From: Avibacterium paragallinarum
Lineage (GTDB): Bacteria > Pseudomonadota > Gammaproteobacteria > Enterobacterales > Pasteurellaceae
Reading direction: 5' to 3'
Length of the DNA stretch: 64,000 nt
NCBI RefSeq assembly: GCF_900450705.1
Contig: NZ_UGHK01000002.1
Coordinates: 1,156,970-1,220,969, forward strand
Shown: one piece after another, positions 56,578 through 64,000 of the stretch
How positions within the stretch are numbered: position 1 is the first letter of the stretch
How the letters are laid out: each line of letters starts with the position of its first letter
The notes under the pieces: model-generated
Database searches by the model: none
What the model saw: the letters and a program-made list of their open reading frames with translations, nothing else
What the model was told of the DNA's origin: nothing
Position numbers and translations under genes: made by a program

Positions 56578-58047
56578 ATTATCCAAAATCCCCAAACTGT
56601 CCCAAATCTCATCAACACGCTTCACGACATCAGGATCTTTTTTGATGGGAATGCCCCATTCTCGGCTTGTTTCGCCTTGCCATTTGTTTGTCGCGTCAAT
56701 CCCCATTTTTGAGCCAAGCCCTGCAATGGGGGAAGCAAAATCCAGATAATCAATTGGCGTATTTTCCACGATGGTGCAATCTCGAGCGGGATCGCTCCGT
56801 GTGGTAATCGCCCAAATCACATCTTTCCAATCGCGAGCGTTAATATCATCATCGCACACAATCACAAATTTGGTGTACATAAATTGACGTAAGAATGACC
56901 ACACCCCCATCATCACTCGCTTGGCGTGTCCCGCATATTGTTTTTTCATCGTAACCACCGCTAGGCGGTAAGAACAGCCCTCTGGAGGCAAATAAAAATC
57001 CACAATTTCAGGAAATTGCTTTTGCAAAATAGGGATAAATACTTCATTTAACGCCTCGCCCAAAATCGCGGGTTCATCAGGTGGTCGTCCTGTGTAAGTG
57101 GAATGATAAATCGGCTCTTTCCGCATTGTGATATGCGTTACAGTAAAAACGGGGAAGTATTCTTGTTCGTTATAATACCCCGTATGATCGCCATAAGGCC
57201 CTTCTAATGCGGTTTCATTCGGGTCAATATAGCCCTCCAACACAATTTCTGCACTGGCTGGCACATCAAGATCATTACTCACCGATTTCACCACTTCGGT
57301 TTTATTGCCGCGTAACAGCCCCGCAAAGGCATATTCAGAAAGGCTATCTGGCACGGGCGTAACTGCTGCAAGAATGGTGGCAGGATCTGCCCCCAATGCC
57401 ACAGAAACAGGGAAAGGCTTGTCGGGATTTTGTGCTTTCCATTCTTGGAAATCCAACGCACCGCCACGATGAGAAAGCCAACGCATAATCAATTTATTTT
57501 TGCCGATTAATTGCTGGCGATAAATGCCTAAATTTTGCCGTTTTTTATTCGGCCCTTTGGTAATCGTCAGCCCCCAAGTGATGAGCGGTGCGATGTCCTC
57601 TTTCCAGCATTGCATAATGGGCAGACGGTATAAATCCACCTCATCACCACGCAACACCACCTCTTGGCAAGGTGCTTTACTCAGCACCTTAGCGGGCATA
57701 TTTAGCACTTGTTTATACTGTGGCAAGGTTGCCCATAAATCTTTGAAACCTTTTGGTGGCTCAGGTTCTTTGAGAAAAGCGAGCAGCTTGCCAACCTCCC
57801 GCAATGCCGACACATCAGCCTGCCCCATTCCTAATGCCACCCGCTTTGCTGTGCCAAACAAATTGCATAACACGGGCATATCAAAACCTTTCGGATTTTC
57901 AAATAGTAACGCAGGACCACCTGCTCGCAAAGTGCGGTCAGAAATTTCGGTCATTTCTAAATAAGGATCGATTTGTTGCGAAATGCGTTTTAGCTCGCCT
58001 TGTTCTTCTAACAACTGCAAAAAATCGCGTAAATTTTTGTATTTCAT
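56575..58047 (-). CDS. ubiD: 4-hydroxy-3-polyprenylbenzoate decarboxylase
   Basis: Prenylated-FMN-dependent decarboxylase of ubiquinone synthesis. I start at 58047 ([20 protein letters not shown]), matching the family, not at 58152. 490 residues (E. coli 497). Conserved segments include [35 protein letters not shown] (catalytic acidic region) and the [12 protein letters not shown] motif. Convergent with mepM. Confidence 0.95.
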   Translation of the reverse strand: MKYKNLRDFLQLLEEQGELKRISQQIDPYLEMTEISDRTLRAGGPALLFENPKGFDMPVLCNLFGTAKRVALGMGQADVSALREVGKLLAFLKEPEPPKGFKDLWATLPQYKQVLNMPAKVLSKAPCQEVVLRGDEVDLYRLPIMQCWKEDIAPLITWGLTITKGPNKKRQNLGIYRQQLIGKNKLIMRWLSHRGGALDFQEWKAQNPDKPFPVSVALGADPATILAAVTPVPDSLSEYAFAGLLRGNKTEVVKSVSNDLDVPASAEIVLEGYIDPNETALEGPYGDHTGYYNEQEYFPVFTVTHITMRKEPIYHSTYTGRPPDEPAILGEALNEVFIPILQKQFPEIVDFYLPPEGCSYRLAVVTMKKQYAGHAKRVMMGVWSFLRQFMYTKFVIVCDDDINARDWKDVIWAITTRSDPARDCTIVENTPIDYLDFASPIAGLGSKMGIDATNKWQGETSREWGIPIKKDPDVVKRVDEIWDSLGILDN

Positions 58048-58176
58048 TAATGAGAACTCAATAGAAAAATGTGCTGTCATTGTTATAAAGATTGCCAAGC
58101 AACGCAAGGGCTTTTGCGATTTTTTGTGAGATTGGTTAGAATGCATAATCATTTGACTAGATTGAGCAACAACACA

Positions 58177-58659
58177 ATGACAAAGAAAAAACTCAAGCCC
58201 GCCTCCAATACCATTGCATTAAATAAACGGGCAAGATTTGAATATTTTATTGAAGACGAGATCGAAGCGGGGCTTTCCTTGCAAGGCTGGGAAGTGCAAT
58301 CAATGCGAGCGGGCAAAGCCAATATCAGCGACAGCTATGTGATTTTCCAAAATGGGGAAGCCTATTTGTTCGGAGCAAACATTCAGCCGTTAAATGTTGC
58401 CTCTACTCATATTGTCTGCGACCCAACTCGCACCCGAAAACTCTTACTCAAACAAAAAGAACTGGCTTCATTATTTGGCAAATCAAACCGCGATGGCTAC
58501 ACCCTCGTTGCCCTTTCTCTTTATTGGAAAGGTCCTTGGGCAAAAATCAAAATCGGACTTGCCAAAGGGAAAAAACAACACGACAAACGCGATGACATCA
58601 AAGATCGTGAATGGAAAGTGGCGAAAGATCGGATTATGAAACATTCAATACGAAATTAA
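58177..58659 (+). CDS. smpB: SsrA-binding protein SmpB
   Basis: Binds tmRNA and delivers it to stalled ribosomes. The start at 58177 ([20 protein letters not shown]) is preferred over an upstream ATG at 58069 that runs through the ubiD control region. 160 residues as in the family, with [20 protein letters not shown] and [16 protein letters not shown] near the C-terminus. No tmRNA gene lies next to it here. Confidence 0.96.
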   Translation: MTKKKLKPASNTIALNKRARFEYFIEDEIEAGLSLQGWEVQSMRAGKANISDSYVIFQNGEAYLFGANIQPLNVASTHIVCDPTRTRKLLLKQKELASLFGKSNRDGYTLVALSLYWKGPWAKIKIGLAKGKKQHDKRDDIKDREWKVAKDRIMKHSIRN

Positions 58660-58701
58660 CCTAAGAAATTAACCTAAGACAGAAAGGATTTCTATAGTTA
58701 T

Positions 58702-58778
58702 AAAAAAGTGGCTAAGCTCCCTTAGCCACAAATGAACAAAGTTTTCATTTGATTTGCCACTATTAACCGGCCAAATCC
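58702..58778 (-). ncRNA. Candidate small RNA with own promoter and terminator
   Basis: A transcript of about 77 nt is predicted. From the 5' end, stem 1 is GATTTGGCC (58777-58769) with GGCAAATC (58758-58751). Stem 2 is CAAATGAA with TTCATTTG (58751-58744 and 58736-58729). The terminator stem is GTGGCTAAG with CTTAGCCAC (58729-58708), followed by six T. It lies between smpB and xseA with no frame of note. I do not recognise it as a named RNA family. The neat promoter-to-terminator length supports a real sRNA. Confidence 0.65.
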
Positions 58779-58783
58779 TCCCC

Positions 58784-58811
58784 ATTGTAAAAAAAAATGA
58801 TTGCAAGTCAA
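58784..58811 (-). promoter_or_regulatory. Sigma-70 promoter of the candidate small RNA
   Basis: On the minus strand -35 TTGACT (58811-58806), a 16-base spacer and -10 TACAAT (58789-58784). The predicted start is near 58778 at a run GGGGAGG. Strong match to consensus. Confidence 0.68.
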
Positions 58812-58960
58812 AAATGAAATTTTTTTAATTTTTTTATTCTCCATTACTACGAAAGTTTAAGTTCAACGTAAAATTAAGTAATGAACAAAAGGCAGTATCA
58901 ATAATAATTGAATGCGAGATAACATAATACTATTTTGAAATCCCACAACCATATATTAAT

Positions 58961-60508
58961 TTAAGCTTTCATTTCCTCTTTGATATGTTCAACTCGGCTA
59001 ATTAGCATACCATTTGCCAATCTCGTTTTAAGGATTTCCCCCACTTTCACTTGATGACATTGCGTAATTGCAATGCCTTTCTCATTTTCAGAAATCGAAT
59101 ATCCCCTTGAAAGAATTTTCAGTGGGCTTAATCCGTCTAAGCGTTGGCAGAGTTGGGCGAAGTGGTTTTGTTTTTGGCTGAGTTTTTTTTCTATGGCAAA
59201 ATCCAACCGCACTTGTAATTGTTGCAGGTGTTGGCTGTGTTTTTGCATTTGGTAAGGCAGTGGGTTGTTGTTGAGCCGTTCGCAAAGTGCGGTGAGATTT
59301 TGCTGCGTTTTTGTGAGATAACGTTGCATTGCGAGCTGTAAATCATAACGCTGTTGTTGAATTTGGGCTTTTTGTTGATTGAGCTGTTTTTGCGGGTGGC
59401 GGCTATGTAATTGTCGCTCCAGTTGGTGCAAAGGCTGTTTTTTATTAGCGATAAACTGTGTGATCGCGGTAGCTAAATGCTGGCGTTGCGTTGCAAACCC
59501 TTGTGCTTTTCGATCAACATTGCGTTGTATGGCGAATTGTAGGCGATAATTTAACTGAGCTAAGTGCGATTTTTGTTGATTCAACTGAATCTGCGGGTGG
59601 CGGTTCTGCAGGCGGAGCTGAAGTTGGTTTAGCCATTGGCTTTTTTCATTAAATAGCCGATCTAGTGCCATTTCTAAACGCTGGCATTTCTCATTGAGCT
59701 GTCGTATTAGTTCTTGCTGATCACGGCTTACCAACTCTGCGGCGGCGGAAGGGGTCGGCGCTCGTACATCAGCGACAAAATCTGCAATGGTTACATCTGT
59801 TTCGTGTCCAACCGCACTAATAACGGGAATGGCGGAGTGGAAAATCGCACGGGCAACGGCTTCTTCGTTGAAGCACCATAAATCTTCCAACGAACCGCCA
59901 CCCCGCCCGACAATTAACACGTCCACTTCTTGCCGGCAATTGGCAAGTTCGATCATCTGTACAATTTCGGCGGTTGCCTCTTGCCCTTGCACGGCGGTTG
60001 GGTAAATGATGACATTCAGGCTAGGATCACGACGTTGCAAAATGTGCAAAATATCCTGCAATGCTGCCCCTGTTGGCGAGGTGATCACTCCCACCTTACG
60101 ACAAAAGTGCGGTAGGTTTTTCTTTAAGTTTTGTGCAAATAATCCCTCAGCAGCGAGTTTCATTTTTAAGGCTTCAAATTGCTGTTGCAACAAGCCTTCA
60201 CCTGCAGGGTGCATTGTTTCGATAATGAGCTGATAATCCCCTCGCGGTTCATAAAGGCTGACGCTTGCCCGCACCAGCACTTGCATTCCATTTTGTGGAC
60301 GAAAGGCGACACGCAAATTTTTCATTCGGAACATTGCACAACGTACTTGGGCATTTTCGTCTTTTAAGGTGAGATACCAATGCCCCGATACGGGCTGGGT
60401 GAAATTGGAAATCTCCCCCGTGAGCCACACCGAGCCAAGTTGTCCCTCCAACAAGCGGCGTGCCTGTTGGTTAAGTTGTGAAACAGAATAAATCGCACTA
60501 TTTTCCAT
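58961..60508 (-). CDS. xseA: Exodeoxyribonuclease VII large subunit
   Basis: Single-strand-specific DNA exonuclease subunit that works with XseB. 515 residues, longer than E. coli (456). N-terminal OB domain ([20 protein letters not shown]), catalytic core with [20 protein letters not shown] and [12 protein letters not shown], and [16 protein letters not shown]. The coiled C-terminal region is enlarged and contains repeated segments ([10 protein letters not shown] near residue 303, [10 protein letters not shown] near residue 370). It ends with [10 protein letters not shown] and a short tail. Confidence 0.95.
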   Translation of the reverse strand: MENSAIYSVSQLNQQARRLLEGQLGSVWLTGEISNFTQPVSGHWYLTLKDENAQVRCAMFRMKNLRVAFRPQNGMQVLVRASVSLYEPRGDYQLIIETMHPAGEGLLQQQFEALKMKLAAEGLFAQNLKKNLPHFCRKVGVITSPTGAALQDILHILQRRDPSLNVIIYPTAVQGQEATAEIVQMIELANCRQEVDVLIVGRGGGSLEDLWCFNEEAVARAIFHSAIPVISAVGHETDVTIADFVADVRAPTPSAAAELVSRDQQELIRQLNEKCQRLEMALDRLFNEKSQWLNQLQLRLQNRHPQIQLNQQKSHLAQLNYRLQFAIQRNVDRKAQGFATQRQHLATAITQFIANKKQPLHQLERQLHSRHPQKQLNQQKAQIQQQRYDLQLAMQRYLTKTQQNLTALCERLNNNPLPYQMQKHSQHLQQLQVRLDFAIEKKLSQKQNHFAQLCQRLDGLSPLKILSRGYSISENEKGIAITQCHQVKVGEILKTRLANGMLISRVEHIKEEMKA

Positions 60509-60510
60509 CG

Positions 60511-61707
60511 TTAATCCAATAATATCCAGCCATCATCAAGCCAGTTGCATAGGCTGTCGAGCAACAATGCCATTACGCTGTCTTTATCTTGTACGTCCTC
60601 TAACAGGGCGTTTAATTCCTGCAAACCAAGACATTCACCATCAGCTAAGCGTTTTAATAACTGGGCTTCCAGTGGGTTGAGTTCATCAAGCCATTCGCCG
60701 TTGGCATAAAGGCGAAGCGGGTTTTCCGTGTAGAGCAATTTGCAATTATTATCTTGCGAAAGCTGACAATTCTCTTCCAAAAGCGACCGCACTTCATCGG
60801 GATCATATTCGCCCTCCGTTGGTAATAATTCATAGCGGCGGGTGCTGACGGTGGTGGCTAAGGCTTGCTTGAAAAGTGCGTCAAATTGCGGGCTTTGTGC
60901 GAGGCGGTGAATAAATTGCTGTTTTATCGTGTCGATATTTTGTTGTGCCAACAAGCCTGTTTTTTGCAATTCAGGATTGAGGCGTAAAGGAATGAAAAAT
61001 TCGTTTAAATCTAATTCTAAATTAGGTTGATTGAAGGCTTTGCCGAGATTTTCAAAAATATCCGCAATATTCGGATAACGCAAGCCGAAAGAAAAAGTTA
61101 AACAATCATCTTGTGCCACACCGTAATGAGATAAGCGGGACGGCACATAAAGCACATCGCCAGGGGCAAGCACTTCATCAAGCACCAGCTCGCCCATATC
61201 ATCAAAAATCCGAATTGGCTGGTTAGGTTTAAATTCTGTGCTAGGATCGCACCATTTGCCAAGTTGCCAACGGCGATGTCCGTAGCCTTGCACGAGGAAC
61301 ACGTCATATTCATCATAATGGCGACCCACCGATCCCCCTTGCGGGGCATAAGACACCATAATATCGTCCCGTTGCCATTGGGGAATAAAGCCAAAAGCAT
61401 TCCAAAGTTGCCCTAATTCTGGCGACCATTGTTCCATATTTTGTACTAATACTGTCCATTGTGCGGGGAGCTGAGCGAAGTCTTGTTCTGCTAGCGGGCT
61501 TACTTTTAGTTCCCAATGATCATCGCTGTGCTGCTTAATTAAGCGTGCGGTAACCTCTTCCCCTTGAGCAAGTTCAAGAATATCTTCAGGCTCAAACTGC
61601 CCGACAATTTGCGGCAATCCATTGCGAATTAACAAGGGTTTCTTTTGCCAATATTCTGTCAAAAATTGAGCAGGGCTGATGTTGTCGGGTAGGCAAAGTT
61701 TAAGCAT
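60511..61707 (-). CDS. roxA: Ribosomal protein L16 arginine hydroxylase (JmjC-type cupin)
   Basis: Fe(II)/2-oxoglutarate oxygenase that hydroxylates an arginine of L16 (YcfD/RoxA family). 398 residues. The cupin core has the HxD metal motif in [20 protein letters not shown] and a further histidine near [13 protein letters not shown]-terminal [16 protein letters not shown] and a C-terminal winged-helix region agree with the family. It lies between xseA (2 bases) and rnfH (8-base overlap), forming an apparent operon. Confidence 0.92.
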   Translation of the reverse strand: MLKLCLPDNISPAQFLTEYWQKKPLLIRNGLPQIVGQFEPEDILELAQGEEVTARLIKQHSDDHWELKVSPLAEQDFAQLPAQWTVLVQNMEQWSPELGQLWNAFGFIPQWQRDDIMVSYAPQGGSVGRHYDEYDVFLVQGYGHRRWQLGKWCDPSTEFKPNQPIRIFDDMGELVLDEVLAPGDVLYVPSRLSHYGVAQDDCLTFSFGLRYPNIADIFENLGKAFNQPNLELDLNEFFIPLRLNPELQKTGLLAQQNIDTIKQQFIHRLAQSPQFDALFKQALATTVSTRRYELLPTEGEYDPDEVRSLLEENCQLSQDNNCKLLYTENPLRLYANGEWLDELNPLEAQLLKRLADGECLGLQELNALLEDVQDKDSVMALLLDSLCNWLDDGWILLD

Positions 61708-62089
61708 TGGTGGTGTCCTCTTGTGTTGGTTCGGTGTCGGCTTGTTGAGCTAACTGTTTGGCGAGTTTTTTCGCTTCTTTTTCCGCTTGTTTTTGTGCTT
61801 GCTGTTCTTGCAACTGCTGAGCCGCACGCTTACGGCGGATTTCTTTCGGATCAGCAAGCAAGGGGCGATAAATTTCGATACGATCGCCATTTTCTAACAC
61901 ATCAGTGAGCTTAGCAGGGCGGCTGAAAATGCCGATTTTATTTTCTCGCAGATCGATGTCATTAAATTGATGCAAAATGCCCGATTGCAAAATGGCAGTC
62001 TGCACCGTTGTGCCTTGTTCCATATGCAAGGTTTTCAAAAAATAGCGATCTGGCAGGGCATAAGCCACTTCGATTTTCAATTTTGTCAT
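61700..62089 (-). CDS. rnfH: RnfH family ubiquitin-like protein
   Basis: 129 residues. The N-terminal 90 residues form a ubiquitin-like MoaD/ThiS-type fold (KIEVAYALPDRYFLKTLHME, then GDRIEIYRPLLADPKEIRRK). The C-terminal 35 residues are an alanine/glutamine/lysine-rich helix. Gene pair with ratA as in E. coli (ratA-ratB); overlaps ratA by four bases. Molecular role uncertain. Confidence 0.9.
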   Translation of the reverse strand: MTKLKIEVAYALPDRYFLKTLHMEQGTTVQTAILQSGILHQFNDIDLRENKIGIFSRPAKLTDVLENGDRIEIYRPLLADPKEIRRKRAAQQLQEQQAQKQAEKEAKKLAKQLAQQADTEPTQEDTTNA

Positions 62090-62520
62090 TGGGCGTAAAC
62101 CTCCTTCGCACGTTGTTTAAAGGCATCAATCATCTTGAGGGTTAAATGAGTGAAAATCTGCCCGAATGCCATTGCAATCAAGGGGTTAGAAAACTCAAAA
62201 TCCAGTTTTAACGCAATTTGGCAAGATTGTTCATCAATTTCTGTAAATTGCCATTGCCCTTGTAGAAATTTGAAAGGCCCTTCAACCAGTTGCATTTGAA
62301 TTTGCTGATTTTCCACCATGGTATTTTGCGTGGTGAAACGCTGACAAATGCCCGCCTTGCTAATCACCAGTTCGGCGGTTAGTTCGCGTTCACTTCGGTT
62401 TAAGGTACGACTTTCCACGCACCCCGGAACAAACTCGGGGTAGCGTTCATAATTATTCACTAAGTCATACATTTGTTTGGCACTGTAAGGCACTAAGGCT
62501 CGTTGATTCACGCTTGGCAT
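62086..62520 (-). CDS. ratA: RatA/Coq10-family SRPBCC protein
   Basis: 144 residues beginning MPSVNQRALVPYSAKQMYDL with the START-type fold of Coq10 proteins (VNNYERYPEFVPGCVESRTL). Homologues bind ubiquinone in eukaryotes; E. coli RatA was described as inhibiting 70S ribosome association. First gene of ratA-rnfH-roxA-xseA. Whether it is a toxin here is unknown. Confidence 0.9.
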   Translation of the reverse strand: MPSVNQRALVPYSAKQMYDLVNNYERYPEFVPGCVESRTLNRSERELTAELVISKAGICQRFTTQNTMVENQQIQMQLVEGPFKFLQGQWQFTEIDEQSCQIALKLDFEFSNPLIAMAFGQIFTHLTLKMIDAFKQRAKEVYAQ

Positions 62521-62754
62521 TGCTTTATATTATCTTTCTATTACCTTTCTATAAAAAACGCTCGCTATTATAGCGGAAAAGTGCGGTGAGAAACCAAAGA
62601 ATAAAGGAAAAAATAAATTCATTTTGTTCTTCAATTGGATTCTATATTGAGTTCAGCTAGAACCCTCGCTTTAACGTTATCGTTCCGCTTTGGCTGGTTT
62701 TTCACAACATTTTTCGCTACAATGGCCCACTATTTTTGTCCAGTTAAAGAAAGT

Positions 62755-63339
62755 ATGTCAGAGATTAAACTCATTGTTGGGCTGGCTAACCCCAGCGATA
62801 AATATGCCGACACGCGCCATAATGCAGGGGAATGGGTGATTGATCGCCTTGCTCGTCAGTTTCATTTTCAGCTCAAAGAAGAAAGTAAATTTTTCGGTAA
62901 AACGGCAAGAGCGGTGATTTTTGGCGAAGAAATTCGTTTTCTCGTTCCTACTACCTTTATGAATTTAAGCGGTAAAGCGGTGAGTGCCTTAGCCAATTTC
63001 TATCGCATAAAACCTGAAGAAATTTTGATTATTCACGATGAATTAGATCTTCCCCCCGGTGTTGCCAAAATTAAACAAGGGGGCGGACACGGCGGACATA
63101 ACGGTTTGCGTGATAGCATTGCTCAACTGGGCAATAATAAAAATTTCTACCGTCTGCGTGTGGGCATTGGACACCCCGGAGATAAAAATCTGGTTTCCGC
63201 CTATGTACTCGGCAAACCTTCGCCAACTGATTGGCAACTGATTGATAAAGCCTTAGATGAAGCCGCCGCGTGCGTAGAAATTCTCATCAAAGAAGGCATT
63301 ACAAAAGCAACAAATCGACTCAATAGCTTTAAAGCATAA
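62755..63339 (+). CDS. pth: Peptidyl-tRNA hydrolase
   Basis: Releases peptides from prematurely dropped peptidyl-tRNAs. The start is at 62755 ([20 protein letters not shown]); an ATG at 62635 would add 40 unrelated residues. 194 residues as in E. coli. The catalytic histidine is in [15 protein letters not shown] (near residue 22), with [20 protein letters not shown] and GGHNGLRD following. 19 bases before ychF; the pth-ychF pair is widely conserved. Confidence 0.97.
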   Translation: MSEIKLIVGLANPSDKYADTRHNAGEWVIDRLARQFHFQLKEESKFFGKTARAVIFGEEIRFLVPTTFMNLSGKAVSALANFYRIKPEEILIIHDELDLPPGVAKIKQGGGHGGHNGLRDSIAQLGNNKNFYRLRVGIGHPGDKNLVSAYVLGKPSPTDWQLIDKALDEAAACVEILIKEGITKATNRLNSFKA

Positions 63340-63358
63340 AACAAATTAAGGAAAAATT

Positions 63359-64000
63359 ATGGGATTCAAATGTGGTATCGTGGGTTTACCGAATGTGGGT
63401 AAATCAACCCTTTTTAACGCATTAACAAAAGCAGGTATCGAAGCGGCGAATTATCCGTTTTGTACCATTGAACCAAACACCGGTGTTGTGCCAATGCCTG
63501 ATCCGCGTTTGGACGCATTAGCGGAAATCGTTAAACCTGAACGAGTATTACCGACCACAATGGAATTTGTGGATATTGCAGGGCTTGTGGCAGGGGCGAG
63601 TAAAGGCGAGGGGTTAGGTAACAAATTCCTTGCGAATATCCGTGAAACTGATGCCATCGGACACGTTGTGCGTTGTTTTGAAAATGACGACATTGTCCAC
63701 GTTGCGGGTAAAATTGATCCTGCGGAAGACATTGACACTATCAACACCGAACTTGCCCTTGCGGATTTAGATAGCTGTGAGCGAGCCATTCAGCGTTTAC
63801 AAAAACGTGCTAAAGGTGGTGATAAAGAGGCGAAATTTGAATTAAGCGTAATGGAAAAAATTCTGCCTGTGTTAGAAAATGCGGGAATGATCCGCTCTAT
63901 CGACTTAGATAAAGAGGAACTTCACGCCATTAAAAGTTACAACTTCCTCACTCTCAAACCGACAATGTACATCGCTAACGTAAACGAAGACGGTTTTGAA
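63359..64000 (+). CDS. ychF: Redox-regulated ATPase/GTPase YchF (partial, cut by window end)
   Basis: Obg-family P-loop protein that prefers ATP and associates with ribosomes. The ATG at 63359 follows AAGGAAAAAT. The first 214 codons are present. The P-loop is [19 protein letters not shown]2/G3 is [11 protein letters not shown] with [20 protein letters not shown]. The last third of about 363 residues lies outside. Confidence 0.97.
   Translation, partial: MGFKCGIVGLPNVGKSTLFNALTKAGIEAANYPFCTIEPNTGVVPMPDPRLDALAEIVKPERVLPTTMEFVDIAGLVAGASKGEGLGNKFLANIRETDAIGHVVRCFENDDIVHVAGKIDPAEDIDTINTELALADLDSCERAIQRLQKRAKGGDKEAKFELSVMEKILPVLENAGMIRSIDLDKEELHAIKSYNFLTLKPTMYIANVNEDGFE

Noticed and set aside
58660..58960. 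tmRNA gene (ssrA) next to smpB
   Set aside because: No tRNA-like ends, no tag frame and too little space. The region fits a short sRNA instead.

Overview
The window is chromosomal DNA of a Pasteurellaceae bacterium. The DNA uptake word AAGTGCGGT (Haemophilus-influenzae-type USS) occurs dozens of times on both strands and is often paired head to head as terminator hairpins. Gene content and gene order (glpABC, rpe-gph-trpS, infC-rpmI-rplT, dnaK-dnaJ, ratA-rnfH, trpR-mtgA) fit that family. The genus cannot be read safely; something near Avibacterium, Gallibacterium or Aggregatibacter is a guess.

Layout. Positions 1-6.9 kb hold glycerol-3-phosphate genes: glpT (cut by the window edge) diverges from glpABC across a perfect CRP site, followed by convergent glpR-glpG. 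Then come purT, the trpS-gph-rpe operon, argO, ridA, a small toxin-antitoxin pair, and the first IS110-family element. A 9-kb core block (pabC-pabB, pabA, dps, mnmE, ribF, ileS) follows. A second, near-identical IS110 element with an IS1595-family (IS1016-like) element nested inside it separates ileS from lspA-ispH. Next are a PepSY protein with a two-component system, a structured leader with a small membrane protein, and arg genes (argH-argB-argC divergent from argE).

Positions 34.7-41.06 kb are a decayed prophage. It keeps a tRNA-Ala 3' fragment (attachment site), a tail and baseplate module, and a broken end fused to the last codons of slt. After trpR-mtgA-ydfG there is an insertion-rich stretch (IS3-family, second IS1595, tandem 227-bp repeats, interspersed palindromes, a truncated third IS110). 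The rest is core: rplT-rpmI-infC, a frameshifted yjiH-yjiG-M20 peptidase operon with a perfect CRP site, dnaJ-dnaK, znuBC, mepM-like, ubiD, smpB, xseA, roxA, rnfH, ratA, pth and ychF (cut by the right edge).

The most interesting signals are these. (1) The IS110 elements carry a structured non-coding end whose loop matches the palindromic repeats they sit next to; all differences among three copies of that non-coding end fall in an 11-nt window of the loop, as expected of a bridge-RNA guide. (2) A compact three-hairpin small RNA with its own sigma-70 promoter lies between smpB and xseA. (3) Two promoters share CTAATT-N5-CTAATT boxes at identical spacing from the -10, one of them driving the two-component system itself. 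(4) The prophage deletion has removed most of slt. (5) Four separate frameshifts each look like one missing base in a homopolymer, so sequencing error must be excluded before calling them pseudogenes.
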